NCBI GenBank assembly: GCA_034359265.1
Contig: CP136890.1
Location: 67,829,501-67,893,500, forward strand
Reading direction: 5' to 3'
DNA length: 64,000 bases
Source: Canna indica
Taxonomy: Eukaryota; Streptophyta; Magnoliopsida; Zingiberales; Cannaceae
The translations under genes and the position numbers were made by a program. Numbering within the stretch: position 1 is the first letter of the stretch; every line of letters begins with the position of its first letter. Below are positions 1 to 13,126 of this stretch, piece after piece. The notes below the pieces were generated by a model. The model ran no database searches, was not told where the DNA came from, and worked only from the letters and a program-made list of their open reading frames with translations.

Positions 1-610
1 TACCTACAGTAACAAGCTAAATACCTATAGTAACAAGCAATAATATATACCTTAGCAGTATATATATGATTTTTCTGCCAAGGTATATACTGCAGTAATA
101 ATCTAAATTTTCATCCACTGAACAATCTGAACTGAATACAATAAAGAAGCTAAATTTTAAGTTGATGAACTAAAGGAGAATGCAAAAAAGTTCACCTTGT
201 GGATGAAAATCCAGCAACTATGCGAGTTCAAATATTATTGAAATTTGTTTTTCTTGCTACTTCCAAAAATGCTTAAGATAGGAACAAAATAATTGTCAGT
301 ATATCCATAAATATAATAACCAAATCTGTAAAAGAGAGATTTAGTAAAAAAAACAAATCTGTAAAATTAAGGAATCTTTCACTAGCACATAAAAGAACAT
401 AAAAGAGAGAGATAGAGAACCTCATACCTATAAGGTGTATTACACAAAAATTTCTTTACAATTTTCTCTTACATACCTAGACTCTTTATTTATGTCATAA
501 TTGACCAATTCAACTATATTATCATGTTGTGGCATCAATTATGTATCTTCATTCTCAATATATTCTTCTAAGTCATAGAAGCCTCTTGGTGGAGCTTTAA
601 GCACAATATA

Positions 611-3600
611 TCAATTGGATGTTTCACTTTCTCTTGCATAAAACACTTGCTTTGTTTGTGATGCTAAGATAAAAGGATCTCTCTTAAATTGACTTTGACC
701 CGCATGTAAATTGACAAGTGTCAAACCTTCTTCAACCTTAATGTCATCAGGAACACTTGCCCAATTACATTTAAACAGTGTAACTGACAATAAAAAATAA
801 TCTAAAATAATTATTTCTCTTATCACCCCATAATACGAAACCACATCAACAACTTGAGCATTATCTCTTGCGCTTGACCTGCACACAGTTGTTGCTTCAA
901 GCATAACACCACTATTTTGTGTTGAATTCTCAGCATCCTCTGTGTGAAATTGTTGGTCATTGATGACATATTTTTTGTAAGATAGAACATTATTTTTAGG
1001 TCCAAAAGAAAGCATTCGTAATGTATTTAACACATCACTATCACTATAGTCAGCTTGAATATACCAACAATAAGAGAGAAAAAAAAGTGCAAGTAATTAT
1101 TTATTTGGAATATATAGACATTTACTACAAATTCAGATTTTAGGCTGTCTCTTCCATAATAAACTTGTATTTCTTTCAAGTCCTTTATTTGTTTGTTTTA
1201 GTTCCTCCAAATGCATTCTAATATAAGACATAAATTAATTTTAAATTCTAAAAGTTTGCATTGATGTATAAATAAGTAATGAAATATCTTACTCCAAAAA
1301 GGGCTCAACTATGACTGTATATAGAACATATCTATGTGCACATTCTAACATTTCATCACTTAACATGATTGATGTTCCACTTCCAAGTGGACGACCTTCA
1401 GTATTTCCCTCATTGGTAACATTTTGATTGTGACCAAGACTATCCACTTGAATAAGATGATCTATGAATAAATTGCAGAATGAAATACATTCTTCTGCAA
1501 GGTAGCATTCAGCAATACAACCTTCTGGTCGTGCACAATTTCTAACTTACTCTTTCAGTATCTTCATTTGACTACACATTAAATTTTAAGATGTAAAATG
1601 AAAAAAAACCAAATAATAAAAAAACAAAATCCAACGAAATTGGACCTTTCAAAAGGGTACATCCAACGAAATTGGACCGATCCACATAGTCATACTTCTC
1701 GTCCCAAGTGAGTAGATAAATGATTCATTATGACAAAAAATGAAGGTGGGAAAAACCTTTCAAACAAGCATAATATTTCTATGACTTCATCCTCTAGCTT
1801 TAACAACATCTCCTTATCTATCACTCGTTGGCATAGCTTGTTGAAGAAAAAACATAACCTCATAATTGCATTCCTTGGACCTTTGGGAAGCAACCCTCTT
1901 AATGCAACGGGTAACAACTGTTGCATTAGAACATGACAATCATGCGACTTCAATCCTGAAATTTTACAATCTTCTACAGATATACAATTAGCAACATTTG
2001 AGCTATAACCATCAGGCATCTTCAAATCATATAGGACTTTGCAAAATTTCTTTTTCTCAAGCCTAGTTAATGTATGAGGTGCTGGAGGAAGGTATGTTCT
2101 AGTCCCTCGTGGTTCAGGATAGAAGTCTGGTCTAGTGCCCATTTCTTCCAAGTCTTTTCGTGTATTCAATCCATCCTCGGATTTGCCATCTATATCTAAA
2201 AGTGTACCGATGATGTTTTCACATAAATTCTTTTCAATGTGCATTACGTCCAAATTGTGACGTAATGACAATGCCTATAAGAAAATATGATAAAAGTTGT
2301 GTTACTATTATGAACATAAGTTCGAAATCTAAAATAAAATAGATTATGTGTAATATTATTACCTCCCAATATGGTAGATAAAAAAAGATTGATCTTTTTT
2401 TCCACATATTCACTCCTCCTTGACCATTCTTCCGTTTTTTCTGCTTGATCTTTTCCCACTCATTGGGAAAATCTTTTAGGTTTTCTAGTATGTTGCTTCC
2501 ACTTTTGATTCAAGGATTCCTTCTATGTTTTAGCTCTTTTTTTTCGGAATGGATGAGATGGCGGAAGAAAACGCCTATGGCCCATATATGCAAATTTCTT
2601 ACTATGTTTTAACCAATGCGAATGAGTATGCTCTCTACATATTGGACATGCTTTTTCACCCTTGGTAGTACATCCAGCAAGATTACCATATGCTGGAAAA
2701 TCATTGATTGTCCATAACAGAATAGCTTTCAATTTAAATGATGATTTAGCAAATGAGTCATACACATTCATACCCTCATTCCAGAGATATTGCAAATCAT
2801 CTATAAGAGGTTGCAGATATATGTCAATGTCATTTCTAGGTTGTTTAGGATCTGGAATCAACAATGTCAAGAGAATATTTTCTTTTTTCATGCATAACCA
2901 TGGAGGCAAGTTATATATAACTAACATAACTGGCCAACAACTATATTTGGAGCTTTCAATGCTAAAAGGATTAAATCCATCTGTAGCAAGTCCAAGCCTT
3001 AAATTGCGTGGATCCATGGAAAAATCAGGCCACTTTTTATCAATTAGCTCCCAAGACAATGAATCCACAGGATGACGCATCTTTCTATCAGTACTTTTAT
3101 GAGTAGAATGTCAAACTAATGCTTCAGCCATATTTGGTGACCTGAACATCCTATTAAATCTTGTTTGAATAGAAAAGTATCTCAATACTTTCACAGGTAT
3201 ACCAATACGAACTTCTTTTGTTCTTTCATCCAGTTTCCACCTTGAAGAACCACATGTAGGACAATTCTCTAATGATTCTTTCTCCTTTCTAAACAAACAA
3301 CAATCATTGACACATGCATGAATTTTTTCACAACCTAAATCAAATTTTTTAATCATTTTTTTCACCTTATTAATGGACTTGAGAAGTACATTGTCCATGG
3401 GTAACATATCATGTAAAATTTCTAAAAGTTCATTGAAGTTGTTGTTGGACCATCCATTCGTAGTTTTAACCTTGTATAATGCTACAGTGGATGACAATTT
3501 TGTGTACTTTGTACAACTAGCATACAAAGGGGTTTGAGCATCCTCTAATTCTCTATCAAACTCCTCATTATTTGTTTCACTAATAGGCTCCATATAATTT

Positions 3601-3833
3601 TCATCACTCAGATTTGCAGCTCTATATAAGTTATATGTGTTAGAGAACTCTATATCTTCAATATTATCACTATCAATTAGTTCTCCATGATGAAACCACT
3701 TTGTATATGTCGGATCCATTCCCTTTATGATTAGATGCTCATGAACAGTTTCTAAACTATGATGCCTCAAGTTATTACAATTTTTACAATGACACAAAAT
3801 TACTCCTGAATTCTCTGTAATTGTATCAGCCAT
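611..3833 (-). pseudogene. TNP2-like CACTA transposase, broken
   Basis: Conceptual translation on the minus strand gives, in order: an N-terminal part with HEHLIIKGMDPTYTKW (3833-3111), the Transposase_21-type core with MRHPVDSLSW, CPIC and MGHRRFLP (3080-2523), the HNLDVMHIEKN block and the C-terminal FERFFPPSFF/MNHLSTHL block typical of DUF4218 (2271-1690), further homologous segments to about 1300, and a DUF4216-like block ending PFILASQTKQVFY (1033-611). These families make up the En/Spm-type transposase that cuts and pastes CACTA elements in the nucleus. A TGA sits where the family usually has Trp (3111-3113) and another stop is at 2523; an intron probably lies at about 2275-2370. The two first blocks are in one frame, so damage is modest, but the gene is not intact. 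Family assignment is confident; exact exon borders are not. Confidence 0.85.
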
Positions 3834-4358
3834 TATAATAAACTTCTATGCTTCTTGAACATATTCCTCTGATGCTCTACCATTGTAAACAAAATAAATA
3901 AACTCAGATAACTATCTATAACTACAAAAAAACAAAATTGACAAACCTAAATGAAAGTACCAGCTAAGATGGACCCAGCTTTTGTCCATCTTAGATATTG
4001 CAATATGTCTTTATATGTTTGTTGCTTTCCCTTTTCTATTTTAAATCAAAGTACCAAATATACTTTCTCAGTTGGTAATTCAAATACATATGTGGCAGAA
4101 ATTTTTTTTACCAATATTTGATATGAATAGGAAGTGCTCTGTAATAAATGAACATATTCCTGAAACATTATTAAAAAAAACTTGAAGTGCTCTGTAATAG
4201 GAAGGATACATATACAATAAGAAAACAATAAGCAAGATATTCCTGAAACAATAAGCAAACCAAATGAACATATTCCTGAAATAGTAAGCAAACTTGAAGA
4301 AAAAGTTTTCAAATGTATAAGATATAGGCTTATTCGAAGCAAAAAAATAAGTATACAA

Positions 4359-4416
4359 GCATCGGTATCATCGGCATCTCAAAAGAAGCATCGGTATCAT
4401 CAGCATCTCAAAAGAA
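4359..4416. repeat. Two direct copies of a 29-bp unit
   Basis: A 29-bp unit starting gcatcggtatcatc is repeated twice back to back with one difference, in the probable 5' UTR/leader of the CACTA element. Confidence 0.8.
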
Positions 4417-4836
4417 GAAAATTGAAATCAAATAGAGGGCAAGAAAAATAAACCCTAGAATGCACACTACGACATCACAATTAAAACCGGAAGCAAGGAG
4501 AAACTAGCTAGGGCACGAGAAAATGAATCGAACCTTCTAGCTCCACCAAGCGGCGCGGAATAGAAGGAGAGACGAGGACTGTCGACAAGCAGGAGAGACG
4601 AGGACTCTCGTCGGCGGTGATCGGGGTGAGGTTTTGTCGCTAGAGGAGACGGGGGTGCGGGCTAGCTGAGGTTTTGTCGAGTGAGGGAAAAATAAAAGTG
4701 ATCGAGTGCGGGGCTTTTGTTGTCGACAAAAAAAAAAGGAGGGAGTTAGGTGCCACGCGAATTTAGGTATGTTTATGATAGCGTTTTGTAAAAACACTAT
4801 TGTTAACTGCTATGGAAAGCCCTAAATTTAGTAGTG

Positions 4837-7312
4837 TACATACTCGACTGCGACTCCTAACTAGGACTACTATGAGATCATGTGGCTCCTCTGCCCTCCA
4901 ACTGCGCCAAGTGCTCCATCCCACCTAATCGATCGGGCTCTGCAAAACAAAACAATGACAACGGGTGACTTCAAAGAACTCAGTGAGCAGATCTACCAAC
5001 CCTCACAAAAAACAAACATCACAGATAAGATGCACAAGGTAAAACTCCTGACCCAAGTAGGAAAATATCACAAGGGAGTGATCTACTAACAGGCCATCCG
5101 GCCACCACCTGACCGAAGGCAGTCAACACCCAAACGGTGAAGAACAACAGGCCTAAGCCTATCATGCCCTAATGCAACAACACATACTAGGATAGTCGGG
5201 AAGGCCCTCCGAACTTGTTCCACGAGACGCGTAGGGACAATTGTGGTCCGTCTGTCCAAACTTGCCCCTTTAAGATATCGTAGGAGTAATCGGGTAGGCC
5301 CTCTGAGCTTACTCCTAAAAGATATCATAGGAATAATCGGGAAAAGCCCTCCGAACTTATTCCTTAACACCATCTCGGGGATAATCGGGTAGGCCCTCCG
5401 AACTTATCCCACGAGGCCAACCAGAACAATTCGGAAAGGCTCTCCGAACTTATTCTGCATGTTGGAAAATAGTCATCCAATCTCCCGGGCCTAGCCCGCA
5501 ATCTGGCTCCTCAACGAGCCTCTCCGTCATTCATAAAGATATGGCGCAGCATGACCTAAGTCAAGTCTTTCCTATGGTGTCTTAGAGGTGCTCCTATTGG
5601 GAAGTGTCTCAACACTCTAATGCCCGACCCCAACTCCTATACCCGTAATGTTATGAACCCGTGTGGTTTTATTTCATGCATAAACTTCCCATATTGGATC
5701 ATATCAGATTATGCTAACCCTTTTCCTCAATTTTAGTTATGCAATTAAAATTTAGTTCACCACAATTAGGGTTTTATTTTAGTGTTTTATTTTAGTTTAC
5801 TGTTCTGACCGAAACTGATGTATCTAATCCGAATCTGATCTCCAGTGTGTCCTATATTTCCAAACTATGTTTTCTGGTCGAAATGATAAGTTATATGACT
5901 ATGATCAGAGATCTATCATAATAGTGAAAACAAAAATCAGCCCAGATTCAACAAACAACATATAAATCTCAGCAAGTTGAAATTTTCAGTACAACATGAA
6001 ATAAAATCTGAATTTTACATAATTAAATCCCTAAATTTCTAACATCACAGATTTATGTCATCATGCCCATCACGCATATAATCTCATAATTTTTACTAAT
6101 TAAAAACTAGTATACATATCAAGGTTTCCTTAATCAAGAATCAAGGTAACAAACTATATTATAACATCAAGAACATCTAAAATTTCAAGATGATATTACA
6201 ACCAAGATTCCACAAGACTAAATCTAAAAATCACAGATCTTACATTAAACACATGCCCCATGATATATAATCTAAATTAATAATCTAAGCATGGCATGAA
6301 AATCAAGAAAAACCTAAAATCATCACCTAGGCATTTCATCGAACACCTTGAGGGCACCCTAATCTCCACCTTGGTCAAGCACCCCTAGGAGAGTACTAGG
6401 GTTGCCGAGCCACCTAGGGGAGTCCCCGGGGTTCCCTCTCACAAAGCCACGCAAGATTCGACGGCTAAAACACGAGTTTCAATGGAAAAACAATCCAAGA
6501 AGAACATGAGCCGAATCAGCTCAAAAACACGATGAAGAAACCTGAGAAGGAGGGGTAAAACCACTCACCAAAATTAGGAAGGGATTGGAGAAGAAAATCC
6601 AATCAACGGCCTCCGATTTCGGCTTCAAAATCTAGCGGTTCAACCCAAAGGAGAGGAAGGGCGGGCGGTGGCTCCTCCCAGGTTGCCGGGTCTAAGGGGA
6701 AAAAGGAAGGAGAGGAAGAGGGGCAGCTGGCTTGCAGGCGGCTCCCTCGGCTCTGCTCTGCAGGGAAGGGAAGAAGGAGGGGAAGGAGAAGGAAGGCTCG
6801 GTGGCTGGCCTGCTTGAGGGCGACTGACGGCTTGCGAGAGAGAGAGGAAGGGGCGGCTGGCGGCTACTCCTGCAGCTGGCGGCTGCTCCTGCGACTGGCG
6901 ATTGCTCCTTTCTCCTCTTGCTTTTGTGGCTCTAAATAGGGAGCCACAAGCCAAGGGGAAGGGGTTTTATATCCCATCATCAACCCTAACACTTCTAAAT
7001 CTTTTATCCAACCCGCATCCACTTCAAGCCGAATCTGAACCTGCTAACTTAAATTAACTTAATTAATCATATTCTCCACATAACCATCGAATACCCGCAA
7101 TCCCATATGCGACATAATAAAATAATACACCATAAACATTAAATAAATTAAACTACTCAAGCAAAATTTCATATTCATAATCCTACTTACCCGGGCTCAC
7201 ATGCTCGTACCGGACCATGAGTCGACTCGGCTTGACCTCGATCTAGTCCGCTAGGCTAGTAATTACAACAGGAAAATAATATAATTAAATATCTAGGATA
7301 TTACAATTCATG
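4837..7312. other. Repeat-like non-coding DNA, possibly an LTR on the minus strand
   Basis: No gene is supported. The right edge ends ggatattaca, whose complement TGTAATATCC resembles the start of a plant gypsy LTR, and the DNA changes character there. The left edge and a target duplication were not found. The GC-rich stretch 6640-6950 gives a minus-strand open frame of low complexity (Pro, Ser, Ala, Arg) that looks like a transcribed leader rather than a protein gene. Confidence 0.35.
5190..5460. repeat. Degenerate tandem repeat, period about 50-60 bp
   Basis: The phrase aatcgggtaggccctccgaa followed by cttattcc or similar recurs about five times between 5190 and 5460 with substitutions and length changes. 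Confidence 0.7.
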
Positions 7313-7844
7313 TTGTTTATGAAACTAAACTTTAGTCCCACATTGGAAGATGTGCTAATTTTATATTAGCCTATAAACATTAGTTTGTATGCTTAATTAC
7401 TTGTGTGGATAAAGTGTAAGGTCAAGAGGCAACATTAGTACGGTACATTGACGGTTGGAATTCAACAGTTACTTAAAACATGACACTTAATATATGATCA
7501 ATTGCACTCTTAATGATGAGCATCAATTGAGCAAAATAACTCTGCATTGATCTACACATACCCATTTCAAAAATCTCTATGGTGTATCTGAAATCTCTCT
7601 CATTCTTTCATTTTTCTCCTCTTGCTGCAACCTTTTCAAATGGGTTTGATTAATCCTGGAGGTGTATTGCTACGGGGCAATAGAGACCTTAAGGACAGAA
7701 ATCACCCATCAAACCTCATCTTTCTCGATTCCACATCTTATTCTAACTATTTTGCAGCTTGCTCTAAGTATATTGGAATTGAGATCTTAGCGAAATTATG
7801 ATCTATTACATAATCCATTGACTGCTATCTCCTCACCTCCCTCT
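7313..7844. other. LTR-like or promoter-like AT-rich DNA
   Basis: No gene seen. The stretch includes agtcccacattgg, a phrase common in plant LTRs, and short pyrimidine tracts. It abuts the NT-C2 pseudogene. Nothing firmer can be said. Confidence 0.25.
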
Positions 7845-9000
7845 GGAGATGTTCTTCCTTCTCAAAAAAGATGAACTTTCTGCTCTTAAAGCTTGGTAGA
7901 AAAAATGTAAAATTTTTGACAGAGTTTGTATCAACTCGGAAGTCTAAAAGACATGCCCAGATGATGATGGTAGTGAGGGGAAATGCTCAGCTAGGAGTGA
8001 TGATGCAGAATACACCGATCTGTTTGATACAGACTCCCATGATGACCTTGACGAAGAAGTTGAAAACAATAAAGAGGATACTAATAGGAAGTCATTCAGT
8101 TATGGTAAATTAGCATCTATTAAGAATATTGGCTGTGAGATGAGGATCAATGGAGAATAAGAATATCTGATCTACTACAATCATCATTCATCAAAGATCA
8201 AAAGTTTGTTGTTCTAATTTGGAGGATAGATTCTCATCTGTTCCTGAACTTTCCATGTCAAAGAAGAGTATTGTTTTATGGAAAAAAGGAAATTGAGTTG
8301 TAAATCTCCCAATGCCAAAGGGGAACCATTGCTAACGAATGCATATAAAGAGGGAGGGGATGATATTGACTATAACCGGCGGCTGCTTAGTTCCTCTGAT
8401 GAATCTGTCTCTGTAGGCGTAAGCTTCTCTCACTTACTGCATCTGCTAGGTTTTTTCCCCATTAACAGTTTAAAACTTTGAGTTAACAGAAACCATTATT
8501 CTTTTCTTTGATTCCTATAAAATTTCTCATTTCTATCTGTTTACGCCACAGTGAATTTAGATGTTCTATCATACTATTTGTTTTAATTAAGTGGCAATTC
8601 TTTTTGTGGTTAAGTAGTATGTTTGTTAGCTGTCTCCCTCATAACTACTTATAATAGTTTGCTAGATGTAGGAGTGTTTTGCGACCAACTAGAATGTTTG
8701 CTTTATATTGATTACCTAGACTATTAGGGAGGGTAATTAAGAATCTTTCTGTGATTTGCTTGTAGAGACACACAGGGGATGATGATAGTTATATGAATCG
8801 ATTGTCATTACCTGATTTTGGTGATGACTGCTTTGTCATAGGAAGCTGGGAAGCAAAGGAGCTATATTTAGCCACACAGGTCTTTTTTGCATCCATTGAC
8901 CAAGGGAGTGATCGAGCCCATGGTGAAACTGCATGCACTGCTCTTGTTGCTGTAATTGCTGACTGGTTCCATGGGAACCAGGATATACAGGAAACTTACA
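7845..9000 (+). pseudogene. Fragment of a plant NT-C2/EEIG1-type protein gene
   Basis: Three reading-frame pieces in the right order recall the conserved C-terminal part of plant EEIG1/EHBP1 N-terminal (NT-C2) domain proteins. Around 7965-8125 one frame gives DDAEYTDLFDTDSHDDLDEE followed by RKSFSYGKLASI; at 8278-8420 comes KRKLSCKSPNAKGEPLL and GGDDIDYNRRLLSSSDESVS; after a probable intron (about 8420-8765) comes FGDDCFVIGSWEAKELY and TQVFFASIDQGSDRAHGE plus TACTALVAVIADWF (8790-8965). Frame changes and stops separate the pieces, the N-terminal NT-C2 domain is absent, and the similarity stops abruptly near 9000. The intron suggests a copied genomic segment rather than a processed transcript. 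The family match is from memory of conserved phrases; the biochemical role of the family in plants is not well defined. Confidence 0.72.
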
Positions 9001-9437
9001 GGTGCAGTCGGCAGTGAGGCGACGACAAAATCACAAGGATAGGCGAAGAAGTCAGTGAGAGGCGGTAGAGGGCAATCGGCGGTAAGTGTTCGTAGTAGAG
9101 GCGGAGAAGTTGGGCAGCGAGAGAGTCGGAGAGGAGAGTGAAATCACGAAGATGAAGAGATGAAAGAAGTCGGGGCAGCAGTCTTAAAAATATGCCCTTG
9201 ATTTTGCAGGCTGTAAGATGGGCTTGCAGGCTTTTGGGCCTGCAGCCTATTTCGCAGCCTACAATGCGAAATGTAAATTCTGCAATTAGTGTAATTGCAG
9301 GTAACCAAACAACAACTAAGAAAAAATACCGCAAATGCAAATCCTACAAGTGTGTTTGATTATTGAAATAGACCAAACAACTCCATAACGATAAATTTTT
9401 ATCAACAATATATAAATTTTTAGTCAAGTTTTAAATA
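9001..9437. other. Intergenic, no gene seen
   Basis: Contains purine-rich sequence and a gcagcc/tgcag-rich patch at 9215-9300. A phrase at 9353 (tttgattattgaaatagac) resembles the left end of the MITE that follows, so an older or partial copy may lie here. Confidence 0.3.
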
Positions 9438-9785
9438 GGGTCTGTTTGATTATCGAAATAGACAGGAATGGAATAGCCATTCCTCGTATATTCTTATTAT
9501 CAAGTTTGGTTGGGTTTTAAACACAACAAATAGTTATTCCTATTCTCGATCTATAAGTTATAAATTATAAATTAGTATAAGTATTGATATTATTAAGAAT
9601 GATAATTTTGTTATTTTGTCTTAATTCCTTATATATTACTTATGCTAACCAAATAAGAGAATAGTTATTCATGATGACAACCAAACACTGAAATAGTTAT
9701 TCTATTTCTCTCATGTTCTCATTCTTTGTCTATTCTTATTTCTTGTCTATTTTATTTCTCGTCAATTCTGATAATCGAGTGTACC
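9438..9785. mobile_element. MITE with imperfect terminal inverted repeats
   Basis: The left end reads GGGTCTGTTTGATTATCG and the complement of the right end reads GGTACACTCGATTATCAG; both continue into an imperfectly matched AT-rich stretch. The length is about 350 bp with no coding capacity. The ends are somewhat like PIF/Harbinger MITEs, but no clean 3-bp target duplication was found, so the superfamily is open. Confidence 0.55.
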
Positions 9786-10080
9786 ATTAAACAAAATAAT
9801 ATTAATTTAAATATGTACCTAAATTTTCAAATGTTAACCATATTTTTTTAAAAGAAAAGACTCGACCCTGAAGTTAGGTTATACTCATCGGTCAGGTAAT
9901 TAAAGGGGGCAGAGGACTATTGTCGTGCACCCCTTGCCTTTCGGTAGAGCATCACCATGTTCCTCTTGGGTACCATTATTAAAAACTCCATCAGTACTTA
10001 CAAGAGGATTTACATTCGTACTCTCATTACATTAAAAAAAACTACACAAAAAGTCATTATCTCTCTAAAAAACTCTCCTC

Positions 10081-10740
10081 CATGATGAGTATTCTCAATG
10101 GGTGTTTCCCTCCAAGTTTCTTCAGCCTCCTGCATCAATTCATAACTTCTTGATCTATCACTGCAGTGTTCCATTATTTCTTCTCTCTAATGCCTTTCTT
10201 AGCTAGCTCATGGGCTTCATTATTAAACTCTCTTTTTATGAACCAACAACCATGTCACTAATATTATCCACGGTGTCTTTCATAAACCATGGACTTCTAG
10301 AATCCTTCCTCAGCATTTTGATCAACCTTTGACAAGCTGATAGAACAGCCAGGTTCCTAGCATTCATTTCACTGACTTTGCATATCCCAAATTTTACTGC
10401 CCAAGCTTCTGCCATAATTGGACTATCAACATAGCTAAAATAAGAACCCTCCATTAACCTTTCTCCACTTTCATTACTAACCAAAAAAACAAATCTTGCT
10501 TCATTTGAAGTTTTATCCTAGGTTGCATCACAATATACGATTATCCCTCTTGAAAATTGATTCTCACACTCCATATTTGATTCTTCATGAGTAGCATTCC
10601 TCACTAGTGTTTGATTACCCAGAATCCCCTATGGTTCAACATCCTCAGTTACACCCTCTCCCTGTGCCAACTGCATTCTGCTAATGTTTTGAATAACATT
10701 GAGTTACTACTAGAACCTTTCTCTCTGAAACACCATTCAT
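10081..10740 (-). pseudogene. LINE ORF2 C-terminal RNase H (RVT_3-like) remnant
   Basis: The minus-strand translation gives IVYCDAT, then SNEARFVFLVSN, AEAWAVKFGI, NLAVLSACQRLIKML and, after a stop, a segment ending NNEAHELAKKGI. This order (catalytic Asp strand, AEAWA helix, and the distal NEAHELA helix) is that of the RNase H domain at the C-terminus of plant non-LTR retrotransposons. Stops and frame breaks make it non-functional. The rest of the element is not adjacent. Confidence 0.72.
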
Positions 10741-11683
10741 TAAATGTTAATCATGTTGATACTCCTTTTTTATATTTTTTAACATAAGTGTTCAATCTTT
10801 AAAGAATATTAAACGCTATTCTCTTCAACTTATAAAAATTCTTAATTTTTATCATCACATATTTTGGGATAAAATGAATGAACTTTTAAATTAAGAAAAA
10901 TAGTTTTTGTAATGTCTTTTATTAAAAGCTTGTTCCTATTTAACAAGCAACATCAGCAAAAAAGACTATGTATATTGTTCTCGTCTGAAGTTGGGGGTAC
11001 TGTAAGCCTCCATGTCTCTGTGGTCCAGCACAACTCCGGTGGTGACCTAAAAATACAATATGACACTCAAGTGAGAGAAAATCCCACGTGATGAGTATGT
11101 AATTGGAATCGAGAGTATACTTGATATGCGTCGTGTCTGTTTTATGAGGAATGTCAGGGTGTTCGGTGATGATGTCGTTTTTCCAAAATCTCGCATGAAT
11201 ATATGACATGAATGAGTCATTGTTTATCCCTAAGATGACATGCTCATTACTATATATTTCTGGTAATAAATGGTGGATATTAATATCATTATTTGGTCGG
11301 GTGAAATCCCCAGGCTAAGTTGTAGTTGGTTCAACCTGAGTCTGATTGATGAGTTGGGGCGCTTTTATGCGTTGTCTAGTCGGACCCACGGAGCTAGTCC
11401 AGTCTATATATATTTGCAATATTATTTAGTTTGAATATTTGTTTAGTACTAAGTGAAAGTTAGGTTTTATTACTTAAATCATTTCAAATATATATATATA
11501 TAATATGTAATTAATTAATCCATTCATCCAAAATAATATAATATTCCAAGAGGATGAACTAATTTGGTGGGCGCATTTATTGATTTCATTGTCTAGTTAA
11601 ATATGGTAAAGATGATGGGCGGGACCATCTTCAAATGTTTAACATATGACTATTGTTTTTATACTTTAAAATATTTTGAAGGT
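10741..11683. other. AT-rich DNA without recognisable genes
   Basis: Only short open frames occur. It contains AT microsatellite-like DNA near 11490-11505. Nothing else is recognised. Confidence 0.4.
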
Positions 11684-11917
11684 TGTTACTGTGAAGTAAA
11701 TGACCATACTAGGAGGGTGAATAATATATTATTATAAACCTAAGTCTAATTTCGATTTTAATTAATTTCTTAGAACTTAATCAATCACAATAATAATTTA
11801 CAAATTGTGAAACCATGAAAATAAACAAGTAGACACACAATCAAACAGCAATGCTAACACACGTGATTTATAATGGTTCGACACCCACCTACTCCACTAC
11901 CTAAGCACCTTACTTAG
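11684..11917 (-). repeat. Truncated SIRE-like copia LTR end
   Basis: The stretch starts tgttactgtg and continues with the same landmarks as the LTR copies at 14421 and 26152 (a gggtgaata box, then tggttcg, then ctactccactacctaagcac). It is cut at 11917, where another LTR of the same family begins. Confidence 0.65.
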
Positions 11918-11951
11918 TGTTGGACGAATGACCTACACTAGAGGGGGGTGA
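11918..11951 (-). repeat. Left end of a second SIRE-like LTR, interrupted
   Basis: Begins tgttggacgaatgacc and runs to the gaggggggtga box, where a different LTR is inserted at 11952. The same family resumes at 19225 (aatagtgtgttttc), so the two pieces are halves of one LTR. Confidence 0.65.
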
Positions 11952-13126
11952 TGTTGGGTCATCGAGTACCGAACAAACAATAAAATTTCACTACACGCAG
12001 CGTAAGAAGAAACTGATCCTCTACAAAACGAAAACCCTTCCACACTCTTCTCTCTCTATCTCTCTTGGGTGGAGGTCGGCTGCCACAATGGGAGCTCGGA
12101 TTCCTTCAGAAGAAGGTCGGCTTCCTTGTTAGACGAGGTCGATGGCCACTAGGACATGATTGAATATCCTATCAAAACCACAAACGGGTATTTATAGATA
12201 CGTCAATTATATTGAACGAGTCATCACAATATATTGTTGATCAATTCAAAGCCATATCTGGAATCTTTAAAATAATTTTAATGTCCGAATAATATATATA
12301 TCATTAATATCAACTATCGATGATGAATTTCCTAAATTCAATATGTCAATTATAATGTATCCTTTAATATCGAATATTAAAGATACATTATCAATTGTGA
12401 TCAACGTAATTTTAATAATGAAATCACATTTCAAAATTGTGAATAATTAATTTCAATTTGAAAACTCTCTTTTCAAATTTGAAATTAATTTCCAAAATTA
12501 CCAAGAGAGAATTGTGGGTTAATAGTTATGTGGATCCAATCCGATGAGTCATAACACTGAGCCCAATTCAGTTCACCCTATGTGTACGATCCTGTAGGTT
12601 CACTTAACGTTGACAGTGGGTTCAAATCACATTTGTAAACCACAAGTCATAGGCGGTATCTAGCAAGACATTATGACTACCTAAGTCAAGTGAGGTCGAT
12701 GATCCGAACAACCTAACTCACATTATGATACTCTGTCCTTTTATCACGCGATATCTGGATCGAGCATAAGGCATGAATTACATCATCCTTATATTGCTCA
12801 ATATATCTGGTTTCTGGATTCCTAAGTAGACTGACTTAACTCATTTCATTTGAGCACAATCATGCATTATATGAGAGGGACAGATTTCTTCACGACTACA
12901 AATATTTCTCTACATGATTCATTTCATACCCAATGGTAGTCTTTATTACCACCTGGTTAAATGTGATGTTAATTAGACTAGGTCAAAACATAAAATTCCT
13001 CATGTAGGAATCCATAGTGACACCAGGTCGGAGGACTGATGTATCACTACCGCTGGAGATGTACTAATGATATAGTCCACGTGGTTTTCTCATGGTATGT
13101 CTGTTCGACACTATGTTCTTCAACAT

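Larger units (their letters stand above)
1..4836 (-). mobile_element. CACTA (En/Spm) DNA transposon, 5' part, other end outside window
   Basis: The element reads on the minus strand and its 5' terminus is at 4836: the plus strand reads ttagtagtg, the complement of CACTACTAA, the hallmark CACTA terminus. Just inside lies a short AT/GC mixed subterminal region (about 4740-4830), then a 5' UTR-like stretch (about 4340-4560) and a TNP2-like transposase on the same strand. The second terminus and the 3-bp target duplication partner are not in the window, so insertion cannot be proven from both ends. The gap 3840-4740 has no other gene; it holds AT-rich DNA with short direct repeats. Confidence 0.78.

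Noticed and set aside
6640..6954. 104-codon Pro/Ser/Ala-rich minus-strand frame
   Set aside because: Low complexity, no domain, no neighbouring gene signals; more likely an LTR or leader sequence.
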